A stretch of DNA of 61,398 nucleotides from an uncultured Burkholderiales bacterium. GTDB lineage: Bacteria; Pseudomonadota; Gammaproteobacteria; Burkholderiales; Burkholderiaceae. Where the stretch lies: positions 1 to 61,398 of the forward strand of contig CAMLJY010000038.1 of the NCBI GenBank assembly GCA_946480465.1. The letters are read 5' to 3'. Both the position numbers and the translations under genes were made by a program. Numbering within the stretch: position 1 is the stretch's first letter; each line of letters opens with the position of its first letter. Below, piece after piece: positions 33,498 through 42,048 of the stretch. The notes beneath the pieces were generated by a model. That model saw nothing but the letters and a program-made list of their open reading frames with translations. It searched no databases and was not told the origin of the DNA.

Positions 33498-34802
33498 CTA
33501 CACGGCGGCCACCGCCTTCGGCGCGCGCGCGGTCTCGACGAAGCGGCGCATGCGCTGCGCCTCGGCGGCGCCGAGCCGTTCGGCCCGGATCGTGGCCTGG
33601 CGTTCCAGCTCGCCGAGGCGCCAGCGCAGCTCGCGCACGACGATGCTGGTTTCCAGCCGGGCGGAGGCGCTCATCGACGCGATTTCCTGCTCCAGGGCGG
33701 TGGGTGCCAGGCTGTCCAGCCCGGTGCTGGACAGCGCCACCCGGATGCGCTCCCAGCGCTCGACGGCCAGGCCTACCAGGTCGCCGAAGGCGTTGGCGCC
33801 GGGCAGGCGCCGCTCGTCGGCCAGCAGGGCCTTCACGCCGTCGACGTTGCCGAAGCGGGCGCGCAGCGCGCACACGTCGCGCACCAGGTCGGCGATGGCG
33901 GTGGCCACGTCGGCCGGAAGCTCCTGCGCCGCCACCTCGCGCGAGGCGGACACCACCCGATCGAGCAGGGCACGGTTGAATTCGCCGGGGACGAGCTTCA
34001 GCGCGACGTCGGCGCGGTGCGCGTGGTGGGCGCCCGATTCCATCAGGCCCATCAGCAGCTCGGCCACGGCCAGCACCTGGCCGGGCATCGACACCCCATC
34101 GGCGCGCAAGCCCGCCGGGTAGCCGAAGCCGTCCTGCCGCTCATGGTGGTGCAGCACGGCCTGCGCCACGGCCGCGCCGGCGCCCGGCATGGTCGCCAGC
34201 ACGCGCGAACCGACGATCGGGTGCGTCGCGATGTGCTTCCACTCGGCCACCGACAGCCGCGCGCCGGGGGCCAGGTAGGCGGGATCGATGTACAGCTCCC
34301 CGACGTCATGCACCAGCCCGGCCAGCAGCAGGGTGCCTGCGTCGAGCGGGGCCGGCAGCTCGCGTGCCAGCGCCGCGGCCAGCAGCGCGGTGCCGACCGC
34401 GTGGTTCAGCTTGGCCGGCCCGCGCGCCGCGTAGACGCTGAGCAGTGAATCGACCTCGGTGGTCAGCGCGATGTCGCGCAGGGCCGAGGTGAGCAGGCGC
34501 GCCGAGGCGGCGCCGCAGACCCGCGACAGCAGCGGGTGCTGCTCGATCAGCTGCTCCGCCACGCGGTCGATGTGCCGGGTGGCGACCCCGTCGACCACGC
34601 GCAGCATGGTTTCCAGCGGCTTCTTCAGCTTGTATTCGAGCAGCCGTTCCCGGACCCGGGCGTCGACCTTGGCGCCTCGGGCGAGCAGCTTCATCCCGTT
34701 GCTGGCGAGGATGTCCTCGCTGGCTTCCACCTCGCTGGTCGCCGAACAGGCGACCACGTGGTCCAGGAAGTGCTGGTTGACGGTGCTGGGGGGCGTTTCC
34801 AT
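33498..34802 (-). CDS. HD-GYP-domain protein (putative c-di-GMP phosphodiesterase)
   Basis: A 434-residue protein. The HD-GYP core has HDVGE (His165/Asp166), HIATHP (His194), HHHERQDG (218-225) and GYPAGL (227-232). The GYP triad is intact, so c-di-GMP hydrolysis is plausible. An N-terminal segment with RVRERLLEYKLKKPLE is typical of HD-GYP proteins of this order; a C-terminal helical region (about 330-434) may be a coiled coil. The frame extends upstream, but the ATG at 34802 precedes the first family-like segment. It faces away from a degenerate HD-GYP gene across a 440-base gap. Confidence 0.88.
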   Translation of the reverse strand: METPPSTVNQHFLDHVVACSATSEVEASEDILASNGMKLLARGAKVDARVRERLLEYKLKKPLETMLRVVDGVATRHIDRVAEQLIEQHPLLSRVCGAASARLLTSALRDIALTTEVDSLLSVYAARGPAKLNHAVGTALLAAALARELPAPLDAGTLLLAGLVHDVGELYIDPAYLAPGARLSVAEWKHIATHPIVGSRVLATMPGAGAAVAQAVLHHHERQDGFGYPAGLRADGVSMPGQVLAVAELLMGLMESGAHHAHRADVALKLVPGEFNRALLDRVVSASREVAAQELPADVATAIADLVRDVCALRARFGNVDGVKALLADERRLPGANAFGDLVGLAVERWERIRVALSSTGLDSLAPTALEQEIASMSASARLETSIVVRELRWRLGELERQATIRAERLGAAEAQRMRRFVETARAPKAVAAV

Positions 34803-35242
34803 CAAGAGCCTCCCAGGCCGGAGGGGCCTGTTCGCCGAGCGGACGACCCTCCACTCCGGGGACAGCAGCGATGGGAGCAGACCGGTCCGCCGGCGGCATT
34901 CCGGCCGCCGGAGAAAACGATTCCGCCAGATGTCTTCGGCCGTGAGGCCGGCGGCTTGAGGGCGCAATTCACGGCCTGGTTCGCAAGGTGGGCCGGGAAC
35001 CCCTTGCCGAGGTCCCGCCGATCGGCTCGGATGCGGCAATAACGATTGAAATGATAAATACATCAATTTGTCACGCGTGCCGTTCGAGCCGGTGGGGCCG
35101 GCTGGTCGATATGGCGGGAGGTGCTTCGGCGCGCGCCTGCCCATCGGCTTCACCGGCATGCGGCGTTCGCCGGGCCACGCTGCCATAGCGGCTCGACGGG
35201 CGCGCCGGGTCCTTGCCAACAGACTGAAGACGAGACGTCACG
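34803..35242. promoter_or_regulatory. Divergent intergenic region between HD-GYP genes
   Basis: A 440-base gap with no gene. It contains the most AT-rich patch in this part of the window (about 35038-35070), with an imperfect dyad TGAT-AAATAC-ATCA near its centre. This is the likely site of divergent promoters or a regulator. No sigma-28 or other named motif could be matched with confidence. Confidence 0.4.
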
Positions 35243-36442
35243 ATGAGAATCGTTCCCATGCCCCCCGGGCTGCTGCGTGCGGGCCAGCCCTTGCCCATTG
35301 CCCTGCGTGACGGACGCGGCGGCGTCGTCGTGGCGCGCGGCACCTGCATGCCCGCCGGCACCGACGTGGGCGCCCTGATCCGCCGCGGCCTGTGGGCCGA
35401 TGCCGACGAGATCGAGCGCTGGCAGCGCCGGGACGCCGACACGCAGCGGCGCTCGGCGGCATGCCTGCCGGACGAGGCCGGCTCGGAGTTCTGGGCCGGC
35501 CTGCCGGAGCGGGCCAACCGCGTGCTGCGCGAGCCCACTGGCGCCGGCTTCCTCGGCGCGCTGATGCAGCTGCATGACGAGTTCTCGCCGCGCCTGGACC
35601 GCGAGCCCGACAAGGCGCTGATCGCCCTGATCCGCCTGGCCGGCACCTCCACCGAGCACTACAGCGCCACGCACGCGCTGCTGTGCGCGGTGTCGGCCGC
35701 GCTGGTCGTGCGGCAGCTGTCCGGTTGGTCGGATGCGGACCGCCGGTCGCTCAGCCTGGCTGCCCTGTCGATGAACGTCTGGATGACGGATCTGCAGGAT
35801 GCGCTGGCGAAGCAGCGCAGCGCCCCCACCGTGGCCCAGCGGGCGGCCCTGGCCAACCACGCGCAAGGCTCGGCGAAGCTGCTGCGCGACGCCGGCGTCG
35901 ACGACGAGCCCTGGCTCGAAGCGGTGGCCCACCACCATGACGCGGTGTCCGGGCCGCTGGGCCCGCGCAGCAAGGGCCAGCAGATGGCGCGGGTGCTGCA
36001 GCGCGTCGACCTGTTCACCGCCCGCTTGAGCCCGCGCCGCAGCCGGCCGGCGATGTCGGCTTCCGCCGCCGCGCAGGTGGCGTACCTGGGCGAGGACGGC
36101 CAGCCGGACGAGGCCGGCATGCTGCTGATCCGCGCGCTCGGCATCTACCCGCCCGGGTGCCTGGTGCGGCTGGCGAGCCAGGAGCTCGCCGTGGTGCTGC
36201 GGCGCGGCGCGCGGGCCAACCAGCCGGAGGTGGCGACGATCTCCGACAAGTCGGCGCGGGCGCTGCCGCTGCAGGCGTGGCGCATCTCCGCGCAGCCGAT
36301 CGCGGCGGCGCTGGCCCCGCATGAATTCGTGCTCGACCTGCCGCTGGCGCGGCTGCTGGCGCTGGCGGGCTCGCCCGTCCCCGAACCATTCGCGCATGGC
36401 CGCACGGCGACCATCCACCTCCCGGAGAGGGCCCTGTCATGA
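35243..36442 (+). CDS. Degenerate HD-GYP-like protein
   Basis: A 399-residue protein whose middle (about 100-270) follows the HD-GYP layout: TEHYSATHALLCAV (His144), LANHAQGSAKLL (His206) and AVAHHHDAV (230-235). At the HDIG position it reads LSMNVWMTDLQ, losing the paired His/Asp, and no GYP triad follows. It is probably non-catalytic and may bind c-di-GMP or a partner. N- and C-terminal parts are unassigned. Its stop overlaps the chemoreceptor ATG by four bases, tying it functionally to that receptor. Confidence 0.8.
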   Translation: MRIVPMPPGLLRAGQPLPIALRDGRGGVVVARGTCMPAGTDVGALIRRGLWADADEIERWQRRDADTQRRSAACLPDEAGSEFWAGLPERANRVLREPTGAGFLGALMQLHDEFSPRLDREPDKALIALIRLAGTSTEHYSATHALLCAVSAALVVRQLSGWSDADRRSLSLAALSMNVWMTDLQDALAKQRSAPTVAQRAALANHAQGSAKLLRDAGVDDEPWLEAVAHHHDAVSGPLGPRSKGQQMARVLQRVDLFTARLSPRRSRPAMSASAAAQVAYLGEDGQPDEAGMLLIRALGIYPPGCLVRLASQELAVVLRRGARANQPEVATISDKSARALPLQAWRISAQPIAAALAPHEFVLDLPLARLLALAGSPVPEPFAHGRTATIHLPERALS

Positions 36443-38025
36443 CCGCCACGTCCATGAGCACCCGGGCGAAGCTCGCGTGGTCCTTCGGCGGCCTGGCCGC
36501 GATGACGTTGCTGCTGGCGGCCACGTCGCTGGCGCTGCTCGGCGAGGCCAATGACCGCTTCGCGGACTACGTGCGCGGCATCGATGCACGGGCCAGGATG
36601 GCGGCGAAGGTGCGCACGGCGGTCGAGCAGCGCGCCATCGCCGCGCGCAACCTGGTGCTGGTGACCGATGCGAAGCAGCTGGCGGCGGAGAAGGCCGCGG
36701 TGACACAGGCCCATGCCGACGTGCAGTCCCGGCTGGGCGAACTCGTGCGCATGATCGAGCAGGCCGCCGATGCCTCGCAAAAGGCGCGGGACCTGGTGGC
36801 CGAGATGCAGCAGGTCGAGAAGGCCTACGGCCCGGTGGCGCTGGCCATCGTCGACCTGGCGCTGAACGACAGGCGCGACGAAGCGATCGCCAGGATGAAC
36901 CGCGACTGCCTGCCGCTGCTGGCCGCGCTGGCGAAGGTGTCCGGTGAATTCGCCGAGCACACCGAAGCGCGGGCGAGCCGCCTGACCGAGGATGCGGCGG
37001 CGCGCTACCGCACGCACCGCGGCTACCTGCTGGCCTCCTGCGCCCTGGCGCTGGCCGGGGCCGTGCTGGCGGGCGCGCTGATCACCCGCAGCCTGATGCG
37101 CTCGCTGGGCGCGGAGCCGGCCGAGCTGGGCCAGGTGGCGCGTCGCGTCGCCAGCGGCGACCTGAGCCCCCTGCCCGGTGCTGGCGACGCGCCCGGCGCC
37201 AGCGTGCTGGCCTCGCTGGGCGCCATGCAGGCCAACCTGGCCGCCATCGTCGGCCAGGTGCGCAGCGCCTCCGACTCGATCGCCGCGGGTTCCGCCCAGA
37301 TCGCGCTCGGCGGCAGCGACTTGAGCCAGCGCACCGAAGAGCAGGCCAGCGCGCTGGAGCAGACCGCCTCGACGATGAACCAGCTGAGCGCCACCGTGCG
37401 CAACAACGCCGACAACGCGCGCCAGGCGAAGGAGCTGGCCGAGGGCGCGAGCGGCATCGCAGGCCAGGGCGGCGCGCTCGTGGACCGGGTGGTGCAGACC
37501 ATGCGCGGCATCCATGCCGATTCCCGCAGGATGACGGACATCGTCTCGGTCATCGACGGCATCGCGTTCCAGACCAACATCCTGGCGCTGAATGCGGCGG
37601 TGGAGTCGGCACGGGCCGGGGATCAGGGCCGCAGCTTCGCGGTGGTGGCCGGCGAGGTGCGCAGCCTCGCGCAGCGCAGCGCCGCGTCGGCCCGCGAGAT
37701 CCGGTCGCTGATCACCAGCAGCGTGGAGCAGATCGAGCACGGATGCAGCCTGGTGGACCAGGCCGGCGCGACCATGGCCGACATCGTCGGCGCGATCAGC
37801 CAGGTGGGCGACATCGTCGCGGCGATCAGCGCGGCCAGCGCGGAGCAGAGCGCTGGCGTCACGCAGGTCGGCCAGGCCGTCGCGCTGATCGACCAGGCTA
37901 CGCAGCAGAACGCCACGCTGGTGGAGGAAAGCGCGGGGGCCGCCGACAGCCTGAAGCTGCAGGCCGGCAAGCTGGTGGAGGCGATGGCCGTGTTCCGGCT
38001 GGAGGGCCGCGGCGCGGCCGCTTGA
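36439..38025 (+). CDS. Methyl-accepting chemotaxis protein
   Basis: A 528-residue receptor. TM1 is near 15-35, an all-helical periplasmic 4HB_MCP domain lies at about 40-190, and TM2 is near 195-215. A short HAMP follows, then a signalling domain with the hairpin tip at about 372-398 ([21 protein letters not shown] region). Methylation-type Glu/Gln pairs occur in LSQRTEEQASALEQTAS. Its ATG overlaps the degenerate HD-GYP gene stop, so the two are translated together. The receptor may feed the chemosensory operon at 44-55 kb or another array. Confidence 0.92.
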   Translation: MTATSMSTRAKLAWSFGGLAAMTLLLAATSLALLGEANDRFADYVRGIDARARMAAKVRTAVEQRAIAARNLVLVTDAKQLAAEKAAVTQAHADVQSRLGELVRMIEQAADASQKARDLVAEMQQVEKAYGPVALAIVDLALNDRRDEAIARMNRDCLPLLAALAKVSGEFAEHTEARASRLTEDAAARYRTHRGYLLASCALALAGAVLAGALITRSLMRSLGAEPAELGQVARRVASGDLSPLPGAGDAPGASVLASLGAMQANLAAIVGQVRSASDSIAAGSAQIALGGSDLSQRTEEQASALEQTASTMNQLSATVRNNADNARQAKELAEGASGIAGQGGALVDRVVQTMRGIHADSRRMTDIVSVIDGIAFQTNILALNAAVESARAGDQGRSFAVVAGEVRSLAQRSAASAREIRSLITSSVEQIEHGCSLVDQAGATMADIVGAISQVGDIVAAISAASAEQSAGVTQVGQAVALIDQATQQNATLVEESAGAADSLKLQAGKLVEAMAVFRLEGRGAAA

Positions 38026-38191
38026 CGCCACCACGGGCTCCAGCCGCTCGACGCCACCGTGGCGGGGCCGGCGCGGCGTATGGTGTAGCGCCGCGAGTAC
38101 AGCGGCAACGGCACTCGCCCGATACGCCCGGCCGGCGGCGCCGCCGCTCGTGAGCGGCCGCGCGCGCGGGGCTTTCGCGTGCGCAGTGTGT

Positions 38192-38199
38192 TGTATCGT
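38192..38199. promoter_or_regulatory. TGTATCG motif overlapping a candidate -10 before the GntR gene
   Basis: TGTATCG (38192-38198) matches the repeated motif found before the lyase and porin genes. TATCGT (38194-38199) could be a -10 and lies only six bases before the ATG at 38206. Transcription would then start at or next to the start codon. Confidence 0.4.
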
Positions 38200-38205
38200 C
38201 CGCGC

Positions 38206-39393
38206 ATGCAAAGACATCTTCTGGACCTGGAGCGCTACCTCGCGGAGCTGGCGCGTGATGCCCAGGCCGGTGACCAGCTGCCGACGATCCGCGAGCTGAT
38301 GCGCCGCTTCGGTGTCTCCCAGGGACTGGTCCAGCGGGCCTTCGCGTCGCTGAAGGAACGCGGCCTGATCAACTCGCAGGTGGGCCGCGGCACCTACTTC
38401 GTCGGTGGTGACGGTGCGGGCCGGGTGCCTGCCGGCGGCGCGGCAGCGGCGCCGGCGGCGGAGAGCGAGGCCAAGGCCCGCCTGCCCGCCGGCCGCTCCG
38501 TGCTGCTGCTGCGCCGCTCCATCAGCATCGCGCGCGGCCGCGCCCTGGTCGATGGCCTGCACCGGCGCTTCGCGGCCGAGGGGCACCGGGTGCTGGAGGT
38601 GTCGTACACCGATTCCGACCATGCGCTGACGGTGCTGAAGGCGCTGCCGCGCTTCGATGCCTGCGTGCTGCAGTCGAGCTTCCGCACGATCCCGATCGAG
38701 CTGCTGGCCGCCTTGCGCGCGAAGTGCGCGGCCCTGGCGATCGACGGTGCGGCGCTGGTCGGGGCGGACGTCGAGGCGGTCGGCACCGAGTGGGGCGAGC
38801 CGCTGGCCGACGCCTTCGAGTCGCTGCGGCAACGCGGCCACCGCCGCTTTGCGGTGGCCATGACCGCGCATCCGATGCTTGCCACGCAGCTGGGCTGGCG
38901 CCGCCTCGAGCAACTGCGGCAAGCCCATCCGGAATGCAGCTTCGAGGCGATCGCCCTGCCGCACTGGCCCGACGGGGAGTACGCCGCGGCCCTGGTCCAG
39001 CGCCTGCTCGAGCTGCATGCCGCTTCGGCCGCGCCCCCCACCGCGCTGATCGCCTGGGGCATCGAGGACGGCCTGCGGCTGCGCGAACTGCTCGACGAGG
39101 CCCGCCTGCCGGTGCCGGCGGCGCTGAGCGTGGTGCTGCTGGGGCGCACCGACCTGGTCAACGAACACGGCGGCTTCTTCAGCACCGTGGGCTGCAGTGT
39201 CGAGGACCAGATGGCCGCGCTGCACGACGCGCTGCTGGCACGCTGGGCGCGACCCGATGCGCCGTACGGCATCCGGCTGATCCCGCTGCAGCGCCGTGCC
39301 GGCGCCTCGGTGGCCGATGCACCGCCCGCGTCCGGCAAGGCGGCGCGCCCGCCGGTGCGCGACGAGCCGCGCGCGCTGCGCGAACGCGGCTGA
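38206..39393 (+). CDS. GntR-type regulator with LacI-like sugar/ligand-binding domain
   Basis: A 395-residue regulator. The N-terminal GntR winged helix (1-70) has LPTIRELMRRFGVSQGLVQRA and ERGLINSQVGRGTYF. The remainder resembles periplasmic-binding-type ligand domains of LacI regulators (SVLLLRRSISIARGRALV, ALIAWGIEDGLRLRELL). This GntR-HTH/LacI-ligand combination is less common than FCD or UTRA domains. No ribosome site is visible upstream; a candidate -10 lies just before the ATG. It probably represses the adjacent lyase and porin/TctC transcription units, whose upstream regions share its own upstream motif. Confidence 0.88.
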   Translation: MQRHLLDLERYLAELARDAQAGDQLPTIRELMRRFGVSQGLVQRAFASLKERGLINSQVGRGTYFVGGDGAGRVPAGGAAAAPAAESEAKARLPAGRSVLLLRRSISIARGRALVDGLHRRFAAEGHRVLEVSYTDSDHALTVLKALPRFDACVLQSSFRTIPIELLAALRAKCAALAIDGAALVGADVEAVGTEWGEPLADAFESLRQRGHRRFAVAMTAHPMLATQLGWRRLEQLRQAHPECSFEAIALPHWPDGEYAAALVQRLLELHAASAAPPTALIAWGIEDGLRLRELLDEARLPVPAALSVVLLGRTDLVNEHGGFFSTVGCSVEDQMAALHDALLARWARPDAPYGIRLIPLQRRAGASVADAPPASGKAARPPVRDEPRALRERG

Positions 39394-39422
39394 TCCCGGC
39401 GCACGCCAGCGCCGCCGGCGCT

Positions 39423-40781
39423 TCAGCCCGCCGCGTCGCCGCGGCCCAGCCGTGCCAGCACCTCGTCGGTGATGGCCGCTGACTCTCCGAGGTAGGAATC
39501 CGGCGCCAGCGCCTGCAGCAGTTCGTCCGGCAGCGTGCCGCCGAAGGCGGGCTGCTCGGCCAGCACCGCGCGGAAGGGCCGGCCTTCGGTCTGCGCCTGC
39601 TGGGCCGCCTGGTACAGCAGGTGGTGCGCCTGGTGGCGGCCCATGCGGCGGGTCAGCGCCATCATCACCGCCTCGGTGGCGATCAGGCCGCCGGTCATGC
39701 CGAGGTTGCGGCGCATCGCCTCGGGATGCACCTGCAGGCCCTCGGCCAGCCGGCGCAGCGTCGCGGCGATGGAGGCGCCGATGATCGCGACCTCCGGCAG
39801 CAGCGTGTCGGTGAGGTTGGTGGACGTGGCGTCGCCTTCGTCCATGCGCACCGTGGCGTCCAGCGCGGCCGGCACGCGCAGGCGCAGCATGCGCGCCAGG
39901 CTGGCCAGCAGCTGCGCGGTCGAGGGGTTGCGCTTTTGCGCCATCGTCGAGCTGCCCACCTTGCCGAGGTGGAAGGACTCGGACACCTCGCCGATCTCGG
40001 TGCGCTGCAGGAACACCACGTCCAGCGCGATCTTCTGCGCGGTGCCGGCGAGCAGGCCCAGGGCCTGCACGTAGTCGCAGGCGCGGTCGAAGGACGAGCG
40101 CATCGGCAGGCCGGCCGGCGCCAGCCCCAGCTCGGCGGCGAGGCGCACCTCGACCTCCCTGCCCAGCGGCCCCATGGCCGCGAAGGTGCCGATGGCGCCG
40201 CCCATGCAGGCCGGGAACGACGCCGCCAGCCGCCGCTGCAGCCGCGTGCGGTCGCGCAGCAGCTCCTCGATCCAGCCGGAGAGCTTGAAGCCGAAGCTCA
40301 TCGGCAGCGCGTGCTGGCCATGGGTGCGGCCCGGCATCGGCGTGGCGCGGTGCGCGCGCGCCAGGGCGGCCAGCGCCTCCAGCGCGGCGTCGAGATCGCG
40401 CCGCAGCAGCCGGTCGGTCTCGCGCATCTGCAGTGCGCAGGCGGTGTCGAAGATGTTCTGCGTCGTCGCGCCCCAGTGCAGGTAGCCGGCGGCCGGCTCG
40501 CCGCAGTGCTGCTGCAGCTGCTGCAGCACCGGCACCAGCGGATGCTGGGCGAAGGCAATGGCCTCGGCCAGGCGGGCGGTGTCGAACCGGGCCGCTCGCG
40601 CCTGTTCGGTGATGGTGCGGGCGGCGTCGGCCGGGATCAGCCCGAGCGCGGCCTGCACGCGCGCCAGGGCGGCTTCCACCGTCAGCCAGCCCTGCAGCGT
40701 GGCCTCATCGCTCCACAGCTGCTTGGCTTCCGGGCTGAACCAGTGGCCGGTGATGAAGGACTCGAACATTCCAACGGGCAT
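39423..40781 (-). CDS. Fumarase/adenylosuccinate-lyase-superfamily enzyme (PurB/PcaB-like)
   Basis: A 452-residue lyase or cycloisomerase that eliminates across a C-N or C-O bond of a carboxylate. The superfamily signature is intact (GSSTMAQKRNP). GRTHGQHALP supplies the catalytic His region and HWGATTQNIFDT the third conserved block. Similarity is to the adenylosuccinate lyase/3-carboxymuconate cycloisomerase branch, but gene context lacks purine or protocatechuate genes. A degradative role on an imported carboxylate fits the neighbouring porin and TctC receptor. It is transcribed away from the porin, with shared motif copies between them. Confidence 0.88.
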   Translation of the reverse strand: MPVGMFESFITGHWFSPEAKQLWSDEATLQGWLTVEAALARVQAALGLIPADAARTITEQARAARFDTARLAEAIAFAQHPLVPVLQQLQQHCGEPAAGYLHWGATTQNIFDTACALQMRETDRLLRRDLDAALEALAALARAHRATPMPGRTHGQHALPMSFGFKLSGWIEELLRDRTRLQRRLAASFPACMGGAIGTFAAMGPLGREVEVRLAAELGLAPAGLPMRSSFDRACDYVQALGLLAGTAQKIALDVVFLQRTEIGEVSESFHLGKVGSSTMAQKRNPSTAQLLASLARMLRLRVPAALDATVRMDEGDATSTNLTDTLLPEVAIIGASIAATLRRLAEGLQVHPEAMRRNLGMTGGLIATEAVMMALTRRMGRHQAHHLLYQAAQQAQTEGRPFRAVLAEQPAFGGTLPDELLQALAPDSYLGESAAITDEVLARLGRGDAAG

Positions 40782-40818
40782 GGGGACTCTCCGCGACGGG
40801 GGTCGATGTAGTCGACAA

Positions 40819-40846
40819 TGTATTGAATGAATACGCTAGTGTATCG
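40819..40846. promoter_or_regulatory. Paired TGTATYG motifs upstream of the lyase gene
   Basis: TGTATTG (40819-40825) and TGTATCG (40840-40846) are spaced 21 bases apart, two helical turns, with an AATAC between. On the reverse strand they sit 38-65 bases before the lyase ATG, in promoter position. The same motif occurs before the GntR and porin genes. Confidence 0.5.
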
Positions 40847-40929
40847 TTGCTCCGGAGTGGCGTGGATGCGCGTGATCTTCTCTCGCTTTGATCGGTGAAA
40901 TCCCTGACGCGATGCGGGTGTGCTGCGGC

Positions 40930-40968
40930 TTGACAGTGTTTGCGTTCGTCACAATACAATGCAATACA
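40930..40968 (+). promoter_or_regulatory. Porin promoter with overlapping CAATACA direct repeat
   Basis: TTGACA (40930-40935) is a consensus -35. AATACA (17-base spacing) or TACAAT (19-base spacing) is the likely -10. The -10 region lies inside two CAATACA copies with a 10-base period (40952-40958 and 40962-40968), the complement of TGTATTG. A repressor binding here would block RNA polymerase. Confidence 0.55.
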
Positions 40969-41003
40969 CCAGCGGACGTCGTTGGACCACCGGAGACAAA
41001 TTC

Positions 41004-42035
41004 ATGCATTCCCCCCGTCGTTTCGACCTGACGCGTGCCAGCGCCCGGTGTCGCGCCGGCCTCGCCGCCGCGCTGGCGGCGTGCGCCTGCGGCACCGCCG
41101 CCGCGCAGTCGAACGTGAGCATCTACGGCATCGTCGACCAGGGCCTGTCGAAGGCGAACAGCGGCACCACGCCAGCCGGCCTGCTGCCCGGGCGCCCGGC
41201 GGCGCCGGACGTCTGGACGATGAAGGCCGGCAACACCTCGCGCATCGGCTTCCGCGGGCAGGAGGACCTGGGCAATGGGCTGTACTCGCGCTTCCAGATC
41301 GAGCACCGCTTCGCCGCCGACACCGGAACGCCCAGCAACGCGTCGGTGTTCTGGCTCGGCCGTTCGGTGGTCGCCGTGGGCAGCAAGCAGTGGGGCGAGG
41401 TGTACATGGGCCGCGAGTACTCGCCGGCCTTCTGGGTCGCACTGAATGCCGATGCCACCTACTGGAGCTACGTCGGCCAGCTGGGCTCGCCCTACACCTA
41501 CGCCAACTACACGGCGGTCGCCTCGAACATCGAGGCGACCAACATCCGCTGGGCCAACAGCGTCGGCTACAAGACGCCCACCGTCGCCGGCTTCAGCGGC
41601 GAACTGGCCCTGGCGTTCGGCGAGGAGCGGCGCAGCAACAACGTGTCCGGCAACGTGCAGTACAAGAACGGCCCGGTGTGGGCCGGTGCCGCCTTCGACC
41701 GGCTCGACGAGCGCAACAACCTGGTGCTGGTCGCGGGCGGCTACGACTTCGGCGTGGTGTACCCCACGCTCAGTTACTCCCGTGCGGAAGGCGGCTTGAA
41801 CGGCGATGCCAAGGCGTATGCGGTGGCGCTGCGGGTGCCGCTGAAGCAGGCGCGGCTGTACGTCCAGGCCGGCCGGCTGATGCCAGCGACCCAGCTGGAC
41901 TCGACCATGTTCTCGGGCGGCGGCGAGTATTTCCTCAGCAAGCGCACCTCGCTGTACGCCAACCTGGGCTCGGCCAAGCGCGACCGCGCGACGCGGACGA
42001 CGGCGTTCGACGTCGGCGTCAAGCACACCTTCTGA
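41004..42035 (+). CDS. Outer-membrane porin (Porin_4 / OmpC-like family of Burkholderiales)
   Basis: A 343-residue porin. A signal peptide of about 34 residues ends with TAAAQ before SNVSIYGIVDQGL, the standard first strand of this family. GFRGQEDLGNGL and the C-terminal VKHTF with final Phe, the outer-membrane insertion signal, are clear. It would allow a small carboxylate or similar solute into the periplasm. Thirteen bases separate it from the TctC receptor gene, so uptake across the outer membrane and periplasmic capture are co-expressed. Confidence 0.92.
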   Translation: MHSPRRFDLTRASARCRAGLAAALAACACGTAAAQSNVSIYGIVDQGLSKANSGTTPAGLLPGRPAAPDVWTMKAGNTSRIGFRGQEDLGNGLYSRFQIEHRFAADTGTPSNASVFWLGRSVVAVGSKQWGEVYMGREYSPAFWVALNADATYWSYVGQLGSPYTYANYTAVASNIEATNIRWANSVGYKTPTVAGFSGELALAFGEERRSNNVSGNVQYKNGPVWAGAAFDRLDERNNLVLVAGGYDFGVVYPTLSYSRAEGGLNGDAKAYAVALRVPLKQARLYVQAGRLMPATQLDSTMFSGGGEYFLSKRTSLYANLGSAKRDRATRTTAFDVGVKHTF

Positions 42036-42048
42036 TGGGGAGCACACC

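Noticed and set aside
36145..39225. 1026-codon reverse frame across the chemoreceptor and GntR genes
   Set aside because: It is antisense to two well-supported genes and composed of His/Gln/Arg-rich low-information sequence.
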